Assembly (NCBI GenBank): GCA_964291475.2
Contig: OZ220076.1
Location: 1-64,000, forward strand
Source of the DNA: DAOUKH01 sp964291475
Lineage (GTDB): Bacteria > Chloroflexota > Dehalococcoidia > SHYB01
Direction: 5' to 3'
DNA: 64,000 nucleotides
The translations under genes were made by a program, and so were the position numbers. Shown here piece by piece: positions 1 to 8,430 of the stretch; position 1 is the first letter of the stretch; every line of letters starts with the position of its first letter. Below the pieces are notes generated by a model. That model was given only the letters and a program-made list of their open reading frames with translations, searched no databases and had not been told where the DNA came from.

Positions 1-136
1 CCGGATAGAGTTCGCCCGCGAAGCCCTGATCGACAAGGGCTTCGAAGTACCGGAAACCCCACTTCGCCGTGTCCGGCGACGCACCGGCCACGGCAATGGA
101 GCGCGGCTGGAAAAGTGCGTCGAGCTCGTTGGGCAT
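1..136 (-). CDS. Acyl-CoA synthetase (NDP-forming), N-terminal fragment
   Basis: The reverse strand reads MPNELDALFQPRSIAVAGAS and continues to the window edge, about 45 codons. The 'LFxPRSIAVxGAS' opening followed by a Gly/Phe-rich stretch and 'GELYP' is the CoA-binding Rossmann domain that begins NDP-forming acetyl/acyl-CoA synthetases and related CoA-binding proteins. The ATG is at 136; the rest of the protein lies outside the window. It diverges from the deacetylase genes at 284. An ATP-grasp half, if present, cannot be seen, so a stand-alone CoA-binding protein is the alternative. Confidence 0.7.
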   Translation of the reverse strand, partial: MPNELDALFQPRSIAVAGASPDTAKWGFRYFEALVDQGFAGELYP

Positions 137-283
137 GGGGGAACCTACTTCAAGGCGCCGCGTTGGCGGCAAGTATACTCGACGGCCTCTCAGTACCAGG
201 CCCGGCTTCCTTGACAGGCAACGGCGGGTTGTGTATCAACCCCGTTGTAACCCGCTCGCCTGAAGTCCCGGAAGGAGGCGTCG

Positions 284-1888
284 ATGGCCCCGGCATGGGA
301 CGAATCCCTGACCGAGCATGACGTGAAAGTCCTCGACGCGCGGCCTCCGAAACCGCGCGGCATCGACTTCGGTCCGCGTCCGGCCCTGCTGGTCATCGAC
401 ATGAACCGCGGCGCGCTCGGAGAAGACCGTCCGGCCTACGAGCAGCAAGACCGGTACCCGGGCGCCTGCGGGGAGACCGGTTGGGCCGCGCTCCGGCAGC
501 ATGAAGCCGCTCATCGCCTCGGCCCGGGCCGCCGGCGTCCCCCTGGTGTACAGCCGCAACCTTGCACGGGCGCATCAGGGACTCCCGCGCGCCGACGATC
601 CGACGTGGATGTACAGCGAGCTCAGTCCCCTCTCCGAGCTCACCCCGGAGATACCCATGGAGTCCGGGAGACCTGCTTGGTTGAGAAGCAGCGGGCCAGC
701 GTCTTCTTCCAGACGAACCTCATCTACCTCCTCCTTCACCGGGGCATCGACACACTGCTGTTGATAGGCAACAGCACGAGCGGGTGCGTGCGGGCCTCGG
801 CGATCGACGCCGTGGGCTACGAGTTCAAGACGTTCGTCATCGAGGAGTGCGTCTTCGACCGCTTCGAGCTCTCCCACCGCGCGGCCCTCTTCGACCTGCA
901 GTTCAAGTACTGCGACGTCATACCGGCGGCGCAAGCCACCGCCTACTTCGACAAGCTCCGGCGGACAGGGCAAGCAGTGAAGCCCGACAGGTTCGACTAC
1001 GCGCCGATCACCGACCGGCACACCATCCGGTGGCCGGGCGGCGCGCGCATCGCGTTCTGGGCCGTGCCCAACGTCGAGCACTACGAGCTGCTGCCCCCGC
1101 CCAACCCGCACCGGAATCCTTGGCCACGGACGCCGCACCCCGATGTGATGAACTACGGCTACCGCGACTACGGCAACCGCGTCGGCTTCTGGCGGATGCT
1201 CGACGTCTTCGACAAGCACGAGATGCCGGGGACGGTCTCGCTCAACGTCGCGGTGCTCGAACACTATCCCGAGATCCGCGACGCCATGGTCGCCCGCGAC
1301 TGGGAGTTCCTCTCGCACGGCATCTACAACACCCAGTTCCTCAGCGGCATGACCGAGGCGGAGGAACGGGCCTTCTACAAGGACACCATCGACACCGTCC
1401 AACGGCACACGGGCAAACGGATTAAGGGCATGCTCGGCCCTTCGCTCACCAACAACGCGTGGACTCCCGACCTGATGGCGGAGGCGGGGCTGATCTATCA
1501 CGCCGACTGGTATCACGACGACCAGCCCTTCCCCATCAAGGTCCGGGAGGGGCGGCTCGTCTCGGTCCCCTACAGCATCGAGCTCAACGACGTCATGGTC
1601 CGGCTTCAAGGACGGGACGCCCCGCACTTCCTCGACATGATCAAGGACCAGTTCGACGTGCTCTACGAGGAAGGTGCGGAGAGCGGCATGGTGCTGTGCA
1701 TCTCGCTGCACCCGTACTGGATCGGCCAGCCCCACCGCGTGAAGTACCTCGACCAGGCCTTCGACTACATCCTGTCGCACCCCGGCGTGTGGAAGACGAC
1801 CGGCGGGGAAATCGCTGAGTACTACCTCGCCCACTACCACGACGACGTGGCGGCGCACGCCGCCCGCTTTGCGCAGGGGGCCTCCTGA
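284..1888 (+). CDS. Isochorismatase-family hydrolase fused to polysaccharide deacetylase-family domain (two compensating frameshifts)
   Basis: Residues 1-225 form an isochorismatase/N-carbamoylsarcosine-amidase-type domain: the first catalytic Asp is in LLVIDMNRG, the Lys in LVEKQRASVFF and the nucleophile Cys in GNSTSGCVRAS. Between about 485-500 and 668-680 the good protein sequence (MKPLIASARAAGVPLVYSRN...) is in the next frame, so one extra base near 497 and one missing base near 675 compensate each other. Residues about 240-525 are a PuuE/allantoinase-like polysaccharide deacetylase domain with FLSHGIYNTQ and SLHPYWIGQPHR. The two domains are joined in frame with no stop; a GTG near 978 could be a separate start for the second. 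The stop overlaps the next gene by one base. The likely role is hydrolysis of an amide or ureide; the substrate is unknown. Confidence 0.75.
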   Translation: MAPAWDESLTEHDVKVLDARPPKPRGIDFGPRPALLVIDMNRGALGEDRPAYEQQDRYPGACGETGWAALRQHEAAHRLGPGRRRPPGVQPQPCTGASGTPARRRSDVDVQRAQSPLRAHPGDTHGVRETCLVEKQRASVFFQTNLIYLLLHRGIDTLLLIGNSTSGCVRASAIDAVGYEFKTFVIEECVFDRFELSHRAALFDLQFKYCDVIPAAQATAYFDKLRRTGQAVKPDRFDYAPITDRHTIRWPGGARIAFWAVPNVEHYELLPPPNPHRNPWPRTPHPDVMNYGYRDYGNRVGFWRMLDVFDKHEMPGTVSLNVAVLEHYPEIRDAMVARDWEFLSHGIYNTQFLSGMTEAEERAFYKDTIDTVQRHTGKRIKGMLGPSLTNNAWTPDLMAEAGLIYHADWYHDDQPFPIKVREGRLVSVPYSIELNDVMVRLQGRDAPHFLDMIKDQFDVLYEEGAESGMVLCISLHPYWIGQPHRVKYLDQAFDYILSHPGVWKTTGGEIAEYYLAHYHDDVAAHAARFAQGAS

Positions 1889-2814
1889 TGCCCGGCGCCC
1901 GCAAGCGGGGCATGGACCATTCCCTCTACGAATGGTCCGCCCTCCCCGACCGGCCTCGTCTCCGTTGGCCCGACGGCGCACGCGTGGCGCTGTGCGTCGT
2001 GGTGAACCTCGAACATTACGAGATCGAGCCCCCCGACGGCGCCTTCATGCCCGCGACTCTGCCCGGCGGCGTGGGGCGGATGCCCTTCCCCGACCTCTGC
2101 AACTTCTCCCACCGCGAGTACGGTAACCGCGTCGGCGTCTTTCGCGTCATGCGCGTCCTCGACAAGTACGGCATCCGCGCCACCGCGGCCATCGACGCCA
2201 CCGTCGCCGAGAACTATCCCTACATCGTCGAACAGGGGAAGCAACGAGGGTGGGAGTTCATCGGCCACGGCCTCGCCATCACCCAAGCGATCACGTCGAA
2301 CATGACCGAAGACGACGAGCGGCGGTACATCCGCCGGTCGCTCGACGCCGTCGCCGCCGCATCCGGCAGCAGGCCCGTCGGCTGGTTCGGCCCCGAGTTC
2401 GGCGAGTCGACGCGCACGCTGGGCCTGCTGCGCGAGGAAGGCATCCGCTACGTCTGCGATTGGCCCAACGACGAGCAGCCCTACCCTATGACCGGCGAAG
2501 CACAGGGGCTGTACTCGCTGCCGCTGCTCATCGACCTCGACGACGTCATGGCGAGTTGGACCCGCAGCATGGCGATGAACGTCTGGAGCGGGCTGGTGAA
2601 GGAGGCCTTTAACGGCCTCTACCGCGACGGCGCCGAAAGCGGGCGCGTCCTCGTGCTCAGCCTCCACCCGTGGTTCATTGGGCAGCCGTTCAGGATCAAG
2701 TACCTGGACCAGGCGCTGGCCCACATCACGAAGCGAGCCAAACTCTGGAAGGCCACCGGACGAGAGATCGTCGACTGGTGCGCGGCGCACCGGGGCGCGC
2801 CGGACGCCTCCTAA
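1888..2814 (+). CDS. Polysaccharide deacetylase-family protein (PuuE-like)
   Basis: A 308-residue paralog of the C-terminal half of the preceding gene: same HREYGNRVGVFRVM, FIGHGLAITQ and LSLHPWFIGQPFRIKYLDQ motifs, which are typical of the allantoinase/PuuE branch of the NodB-fold family rather than of chitin or peptidoglycan deacetylases. No signal peptide, so cytoplasmic. The ATG overlaps the TGA of the upstream gene (1886-1890), implying translational coupling; an internal ATG at 1912 is a possible alternative start. It may act with the upstream isochorismatase domain on a cyclic amide or carbamoyl compound, but the substrate is inferred only from the family. Confidence 0.8.
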   Translation: MPGARKRGMDHSLYEWSALPDRPRLRWPDGARVALCVVVNLEHYEIEPPDGAFMPATLPGGVGRMPFPDLCNFSHREYGNRVGVFRVMRVLDKYGIRATAAIDATVAENYPYIVEQGKQRGWEFIGHGLAITQAITSNMTEDDERRYIRRSLDAVAAASGSRPVGWFGPEFGESTRTLGLLREEGIRYVCDWPNDEQPYPMTGEAQGLYSLPLLIDLDDVMASWTRSMAMNVWSGLVKEAFNGLYRDGAESGRVLVLSLHPWFIGQPFRIKYLDQALAHITKRAKLWKATGREIVDWCAAHRGAPDAS

Positions 2815-2828
2815 CGGCCCAGGCCGGT

Positions 2829-3710
2829 CTACCTGCCCCGCAGGCGCGGGTCGAAGACGTCGCGCAGCACGTCGCCGAAGATATTGAACCCAAACACGGT
2901 GGCGACGATGAAGAAGCCCGGCGCCACCGCGAGCCACGGCGCGCGCTCCGCGTAGGAGCGGGAGCCTTCCGACAGCATCCCGCCCCACGACGGCTCCGGC
3001 GGCGGCGACGCGACGCCGAGAAACGCCAGCGCCGACAGCACGATGATGGCCCAGCCGACCTGGCCGGTGGCAAACACCAAAAACGGCGCCACCACGTTCG
3101 GCGTGATATGGCGGAAGATCAGGCGCCAGTCGCTCGCGCCCACCGCGCGGGCGGCGTCGACGTATTGCTCCGCGGTGACGGCTAGCGCGGCCGACCGCAG
3201 AATCCGGTTCGCGATGGGCACGTTGATCAGCGCCAGCGCGGCAATGACGTTCCTATCCTCCGGGCCGAACATGGCGGCGATGGTGAGCGCCAACACGAGG
3301 ATGGGAATGGCCATGAGTCCATCCATCACGCGTTGGACCACCGAGTCCAGCCACCCTCCCCAGTAGGCGCTCGCGATGCCGATGAGGCTCCCGACGAGGG
3401 CCCCGATCGCGACCGAGCTCAGGGCGACGACGAAGACCGGCCGGGCCGCCGTGATGAGACGGCTGAAGACGTCGCGGCCGAAGTTGTCCGTGCCCATGAG
3501 GTACGTCCAGCTCGGGCCTTGGAAGGTCTCGTCGAAGTGGATCTCCACCGGGTCGAACGGCCGCACCCAAGGGCCGAACGCCGCCAAGAAGGCCATGACG
3601 ACAACCACGAGGCCCGCTGCCGCCCCAAGGGGCCGCTCACGAACGAACTGCGCCAGGAGCAGGGCCCAGCGGCCCAGCCCGTTCGTCCCCATGGCAAGCT
3701 GTCGATTCAT
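2829..3710 (-). CDS. ABC transporter permease, DppC/OppC type
   Basis: A 293-residue inner membrane permease of dipeptide/oligopeptide/nickel importers. It has the DppC-type N-terminus with one membrane segment, then the marker MGTDNFGRDVFSRLI, five more membrane segments, and the EAA-like loop EQYVDAARAVGASDWRLIFRHI that docks the ATPase; it ends FDPRLRGR as this family does. The start ATG at 3710 overlaps the stop of the upstream permease (ATGA, 3707-3710), so the two are coupled. It is the last gene of the minus-strand operon; no DppD/DppF ATPase follows. Confidence 0.92.
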   Translation of the reverse strand: MNRQLAMGTNGLGRWALLLAQFVRERPLGAAAGLVVVVMAFLAAFGPWVRPFDPVEIHFDETFQGPSWTYLMGTDNFGRDVFSRLITAARPVFVVALSSVAIGALVGSLIGIASAYWGGWLDSVVQRVMDGLMAIPILVLALTIAAMFGPEDRNVIAALALINVPIANRILRSAALAVTAEQYVDAARAVGASDWRLIFRHITPNVVAPFLVFATGQVGWAIIVLSALAFLGVASPPPEPSWGGMLSEGSRSYAERAPWLAVAPGFFIVATVFGFNIFGDVLRDVFDPRLRGR

Positions 3711-4663
3711 GAGTACCGAATCCGCGGGTCGAGGAGGCCGTATAAGAGGTCGACAACCAAGTTCACCAGCAGGATCGCGAGCGCGAACAACACCACGATG
3801 GTCTGGAGCAACACGTAGTCCTTGTGCCGCACCGCGTCGAGGAGTTTGAAGCCGATGCCCGGTATGGCAAAGATGTTCTCGACGATCACCGCGCCGCCCA
3901 AGACTTGTCCGAACTGCACCCCGGCGACGGTCACGACGGGAAGGAGCGCATTCCGGAACGCGTGGCGAAGGTAGACCATGCTGTTCCGCAGACCCTTGGC
4001 TCGCGCCGTGCGCACGTAGTCCTGCTGGAGGACCTCCAGGGTCGTCGACCGGATCATTCGGCTGATGAGCGCGGCCTGAATGTGTCCCAGGATCAGGGCG
4101 GGCCAGATCATCTGCCCAAGGTTGGCGATCGGGTTCTCGAAGAAGCCGTGATATTCCAGCGGCGGAATCCACTGGAAGAAGATCACCAGAATCACAAGCA
4201 GCATCGAGCCGGTGAAGAAGTCGGGCATGGCGAGGCCCGAAATACCGAACATTCGAAACCCGTAGTCCCATGCCGAGTCGCGCCGGATGGCGCTGATGAG
4301 CCCCGCGGGCACGGCGATGACGAGGGCGATGAGCGTGGAGATGATCGCCAGCTCCACGGTCGCGGGCAGCGCGGTGGAGATCTCCTCGAACACCGGTTTC
4401 TTCGACCAGAGCGAAATCCCGCCCTCGAATCTTGCAAGCCCCCAGAGCCAACTGCCGTATTGCACGACGAGCGGCCGATTGAGCCCGTGCTCTTCCCGAA
4501 ACTCGGCAAGTTCCTCCGCGTCGATCTCCGTTGGCCCGCCGCGGGAGAGATAGACGACGCCCGGGTCGCCGGGGGCGATCCGGATCATCGCGAAGATGAC
4601 GACGGAGATGACGAACAGCGTCGGGATGATGAGCAGCAGCCGGCGGATGACGTATCTGGACAT
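3707..4663 (-). CDS. ABC transporter permease, DppB/OppB type
   Basis: A 318-residue permease with the DppB hallmarks: MSRYVIRRLLLIIPTLFVIS opening helix, the periplasmic domain with GDPG and EEHGLNRPL, and the cytoplasmic EAA loop DYVRTARAKGLRNSMVYLRHAFRNAL, ending LLDPRIRYS. Six membrane helices are expected. It pairs with the DppC-type gene and lies 14 bases downstream of the double CoA-transferase; the solute-binding lipoprotein is encoded upstream in the same operon (8431-10239). Confidence 0.93.
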   Translation of the reverse strand: MSRYVIRRLLLIIPTLFVISVVIFAMIRIAPGDPGVVYLSRGGPTEIDAEELAEFREEHGLNRPLVVQYGSWLWGLARFEGGISLWSKKPVFEEISTALPATVELAIISTLIALVIAVPAGLISAIRRDSAWDYGFRMFGISGLAMPDFFTGSMLLVILVIFFQWIPPLEYHGFFENPIANLGQMIWPALILGHIQAALISRMIRSTTLEVLQQDYVRTARAKGLRNSMVYLRHAFRNALLPVVTVAGVQFGQVLGGAVIVENIFAIPGIGFKLLDAVRHKDYVLLQTIVVLFALAILLVNLVVDLLYGLLDPRIRYS

Positions 4664-4677
4664 GGCTCAAGTCCGGG

Positions 4678-7152
4678 CTAGAACAACGTGGGCGCCTCCT
4701 TGGACACCCCGTTGTCGTAGAGGCTCTGCACTTCGCTATCAGTCAGACCCACCACGTCCTTGAACACGGCGGCGCTATGTTGTCCGTAGAGGTGCGCGGG
4801 CGCCGACGCCGGGTCCTCGACCCCATCGATCAGCCAGGCAAAACGAGGGTAGAGCGTCTCTGCAATCTGAACTTCCGCAACCTTCGAAAGCGCGCCGCGC
4901 TCCGCGAGGTGTGGGTCCTCGTGCAGATCGGACGACGTCCTCACGACGCCGTAGGCCACGTTGCAGGCGTCAAGCGCGGCGGCGACGTCCGTCAGTGCCT
5001 GGGCGCTCGTCCAAGCCTCGATAGCGCCGTCGAGTTCGGCATGCCGCGCCCGGCGCTCCTCCGCGCTTGCGTCCGCCGGCAAGGGAAGCCTCTCCTCGCC
5101 CACGGCTTTGGCCAAGGCCCGCCACGCCTCGTCCGACGTCACGGAGAGCGCCACGGCGCGGCCGTCGCCCGTGGGGTAGACGCCGGAGGGGGCGCCCTCC
5201 GGTTCCCGGTTGCCTTGGCGTTCATCGACCGCCGCCCCGGCGGCCGTCGCGATCAAGGCCTCGCCGAGGAAGTGCGCCACGCTCTCCACCATCGACAGGT
5301 CGATCCTCTGCCCCAAGCCGTTCCGGTCGCGGTGCTCCAAGGCAACCACGATCGTGTAGGCCGCCATGAGGCCGGCGATGATATCGGGGTTGAAATTGCC
5401 CGGACGCAGCGGTCCTCCGTCCGGATACCCCGTGAGCCACGCCATGCCGGTCGCGGAATCGATCGAGGGGCCGCTGGCGATCCAGTTCGCCCAGGGGCCC
5501 GTGCCCCCGTAACCGGAAATGCTCACGCTGATGATCGAAGGGTTGACGGAGCGCAGACGGTCGTAATCGAGCCCGAGGTTGGGCATCACGCGGGCGCTGA
5601 AGTTGTCGATGACCACGTCGGATATGGCCGCCAACCGTCGGAAGATATCGGCGCCCTGGGGGTGGCTGAGGTCGAGCGCGATGCCGGTCTTGCCCCGGTT
5701 GAGTTCGTTGAACCAGAGCACGCGGTTCCACGGTTCGTCCGGCGCGCCGGGCAGCGGGCCGGGGATGGGGCCGTACATCTGCTGGCGGTGGTCTGACAGA
5801 TAGGGGCGCTCGATCTTGATGACCTCCGCACCAAGCGACACCAGGGCCTGCGTCGCCAGGGGACCGGCGACGTACTCGGTGACGTCCAACACCCGGACAC
5901 CGGCCAGAGGCAGCCTGCCGCCGCGCAAGGTAGGCTGCACCGCGCGGTCCTCGGCCCCGAGACTCCCGAGGACGGCGTCGGTCTGTTCGCCGAGTGCGGG
6001 CGGCCCTTTCGTCACCCAGCCGCTCTGGGACATGCGGACCGGCGCGCCGGGTACCCGTACGTTCGTCCCGTTGGTCGGCATCGACACAAAGAACTCCCGC
6101 TCCGCCAGATGCCGGTTGTCGAGCACCTCTTCAGGAGACAGAACGGGCGCGATCCCCACCCTGAGTTCCTGACCTAGGTCCGACGCCTCGGCCCGCGTGA
6201 CGGTCGTCGTCCACCGCTCACACAGGGCGTCCAGCTCGTCGCCCCGGGCCGCGGCCGTATCCCACAGCTCCTGCGACCCCACCGAAGGTTCCCCGAGCAG
6301 TATCGCGACGGACTCCTGGTTGTGGCCGGTGTTCATGAATATGAGGCCGTCACTGCACCGCAGGAGGTTGCCCGGATAGCGGGCCCTAGCGATGGAGTGC
6401 GCGACCCGGGACCGTGCACGGACGTAAGGCTCGCCCGTGTGCTGGAACCACGCCGCCGCCCCTCCGAGGCAGAAGAGCAAGCTCTCCTGGACGGAGACGT
6501 CGATTAGGCAACCCTGCCCGGTGCGCCGCGCCATGCGCCGCGCGCTCAAGGACGCCAAGGCGGCGTGCAGACCGGCGAGACGGTAGGCCTGATAGCCGTA
6601 AGGCTTGACGGGCAGCCGGTCGGGGTCCCCGCAGAGGTCGAGGTAGCCGCTCTCCGCCAAGATCGTCAGCTCGGTCGCCGCCCGGTCCCGATTCGGCCCG
6701 GTGCTCCCGTAGGGCTCGATGACGGCCACGACGGCGCGAGGGTTCTGGCGCCGCAGGCTTCCCCAGTCGATGCCCGCCCGCTCTCTGGCTTCCCGGCCCA
6801 GACCGTCGATGACGATGTCGGCGGCCTGGAAAAGATCGCCGAGCTGCACCCGGTCTTGCCCCGCCGTCAAGTCAAGGACGACGCTCTCTTTCCCCGCCGC
6901 GAGGTGGGCGAAGAGCGCGCTCCACTGGCCATCCCCGGTTGAGACCAGCGGCGCGGCAGACCGAAGGGGGTCGCCGCCGGGAGGCTCGACCTTTATGACA
7001 CGCGCGCCGTAGCCGCCGAGAAGCCGCGCCGCGAAGGAGGAGGCAACGCTACCCGCGCCAAGCTCCAGGACGGTGGTGCCGGCGAGGGCTACGTCCGGAG
7101 CGTTGGCCAAGCCCAAAGCCGAGACCGCTTGCGTCCCCCGGTCCGATGGCAT
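4678..7152 (-). CDS. CaiB/BaiF CoA-transferase, tandem two-domain fusion
   Basis: At 824 residues it is twice the normal length of family III CoA-transferases. Domain 1 (about 20-410) opens TTVLELGAGSVASSFAARLL with KVEPPGGDPLR; domain 2 (about 420-815) opens VRVLDVTEYVAGPLATQ with KIERP and has ISGYGGTGPW. The catalytic Asp that forms the acyl anhydride is present in domain 2 (FNPDIIAGL) but the aligned position in domain 1 is Tyr/Ala (YGYQAYRLAG), so the N-terminal half may be structural or bind only one ligand. Family III enzymes move CoA between carboxylic acids; here it probably activates the operon's substrate. A second such fusion is at 44715-47150. Confidence 0.88.
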   Translation of the reverse strand: MPSDRGTQAVSALGLANAPDVALAGTTVLELGAGSVASSFAARLLGGYGARVIKVEPPGGDPLRSAAPLVSTGDGQWSALFAHLAAGKESVVLDLTAGQDRVQLGDLFQAADIVIDGLGREARERAGIDWGSLRRQNPRAVVAVIEPYGSTGPNRDRAATELTILAESGYLDLCGDPDRLPVKPYGYQAYRLAGLHAALASLSARRMARRTGQGCLIDVSVQESLLFCLGGAAAWFQHTGEPYVRARSRVAHSIARARYPGNLLRCSDGLIFMNTGHNQESVAILLGEPSVGSQELWDTAAARGDELDALCERWTTTVTRAEASDLGQELRVGIAPVLSPEEVLDNRHLAEREFFVSMPTNGTNVRVPGAPVRMSQSGWVTKGPPALGEQTDAVLGSLGAEDRAVQPTLRGGRLPLAGVRVLDVTEYVAGPLATQALVSLGAEVIKIERPYLSDHRQQMYGPIPGPLPGAPDEPWNRVLWFNELNRGKTGIALDLSHPQGADIFRRLAAISDVVIDNFSARVMPNLGLDYDRLRSVNPSIISVSISGYGGTGPWANWIASGPSIDSATGMAWLTGYPDGGPLRPGNFNPDIIAGLMAAYTIVVALEHRDRNGLGQRIDLSMVESVAHFLGEALIATAAGAAVDERQGNREPEGAPSGVYPTGDGRAVALSVTSDEAWRALAKAVGEERLPLPADASAEERRARHAELDGAIEAWTSAQALTDVAAALDACNVAYGVVRTSSDLHEDPHLAERGALSKVAEVQIAETLYPRFAWLIDGVEDPASAPAHLYGQHSAAVFKDVVGLTDSEVQSLYDNGVSKEAPTLF

Positions 7153-7186
7153 AGGGCCTCCACGGCGGTCGAGCCGTCGGGTGTCT

Positions 7187-8320
7187 TCAACCGCGGCTCG
7201 GCAGCGCTATGGTGGCCCAGGCGGGCGCGGTTTCCTCGCCGCGTTGATTGACCGCGGTGATCTCCACCTTGACGAGGCGCCCGCGGTCGTCCTCCAGCTT
7301 CTTCGTGACCGTACCGCTCAACCAGTAGGTGTCGCCTTCACACACGGGGCGCCGCAGACGCGATTCAATCTCGACGAGGAAGGCGTCGTCGCCCATCCAG
7401 TTCGTGATGCAGTGCATCTGGCTGGCGACCCGGCTGGGGCCGACCTCGAATGCGAACGGGAATCCACGGGCTTGGGCATGCGCCGTCCCCACGTGGTGCA
7501 TCCGCATGACCTCGGGAAGACCGGACACGGGGTCGACCAGGATGTAGTAGGGCCGCGCCTGGGCCTTGTACTTCCAGAAGTTGCGGAAGGCGCAGTGCGG
7601 CTCCGACCCGATCCCCATGTAATAGGAGACCGCGTCGCGGATGCTCCAAGGGCCCTTGACGATGGTGGGCAGCTCGTCTCCGACGTTGACGTCTTCCCAG
7701 TACCGGGGCTCGACGCCCCGCCGCTGTTCCGCCGCATAGCAGTCGTCGATCGCCTGAAGCTCCTCGTCGGTATAGGTCGGCCGTGTGACCTCCTCGGCCA
7801 GGTACTGGTCGTGGTTGATGTCCTTGCGGAGGAAGCGGTACTCGATTTGAATCAGCTCGGCGAAGAGGTCGCCATCCTTGTCCCGGTAGAAGTACTGGTG
7901 CGGCTCCCGGAGCGCGGGGCTGGCGTGGCGGGTGTGCTGGGTCCTGACCTCCGGAATCGTCCACGTCACGTCGATCCGCTCGCCGGCCTTGATCGGCTTG
8001 TAGAACTTGTAGATGGATCCGATCATCAGACCCGTGAAGTGGTCGAGGTAGTAGCCGCCGTCCGGGTTGCAGCTCCAAATGAAGCTGGGAGGCGCGATGA
8101 CCGATCCGTACCTCGACTTCGACCCATAGTCCTCGTCCGACCAAAGGGGGTTATCGTCGCCGATGCCCTCGGCGAAGTGTCGTATCGAGTCGCTCGTCGC
8201 GTACTTGTTGTAGGTGTAAGTCGACTGCTGGATGACGCCGACTTTGGAAAGCAAGTCCTCGACTTCGTCGCGGGCCTGCCCTTCATACAACGCCAGGATT
8301 TCGTCCCTGTCCGTGGTCAT
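7187..8320 (-). CDS. MaoC-like / FAS1-type acyl dehydratase
   Basis: About 377 residues from ATG 8320, which has a GGGGGA ribosome binding site; the frame stays open further upstream but without one. Two hotdog-like halves are visible: an N-terminal one with SIRHFAEGIGDDNPLW and YGSVIAPPSF, the pattern of MaoC/FAS1-type dehydratases, and a C-terminal one with DAFLVEIESRLRRP and KVEITAVNQRGE. Such proteins hydrate or dehydrate acyl-CoA thioesters. It lies between the CoA-transferase and the solute-binding protein genes, which suits a role in degrading the CoA-activated substrate. Confidence 0.8.
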   Translation of the reverse strand: MTTDRDEILALYEGQARDEVEDLLSKVGVIQQSTYTYNKYATSDSIRHFAEGIGDDNPLWSDEDYGSKSRYGSVIAPPSFIWSCNPDGGYYLDHFTGLMIGSIYKFYKPIKAGERIDVTWTIPEVRTQHTRHASPALREPHQYFYRDKDGDLFAELIQIEYRFLRKDINHDQYLAEEVTRPTYTDEELQAIDDCYAAEQRRGVEPRYWEDVNVGDELPTIVKGPWSIRDAVSYYMGIGSEPHCAFRNFWKYKAQARPYYILVDPVSGLPEVMRMHHVGTAHAQARGFPFAFEVGPSRVASQMHCITNWMGDDAFLVEIESRLRRPVCEGDTYWLSGTVTKKLEDDRGRLVKVEITAVNQRGEETAPAWATIALPSRG

Positions 8321-8430
8321 CGGTTGATTTCCCCCATGGGCGGCTGAAGTTCGGGAGGCATGGTACTCCACGGGACGGTCGCGGTGCGAGCCGCCCCGTG
8401 GAGCCCAGATTCCTCACTATGCGAGAGGCG

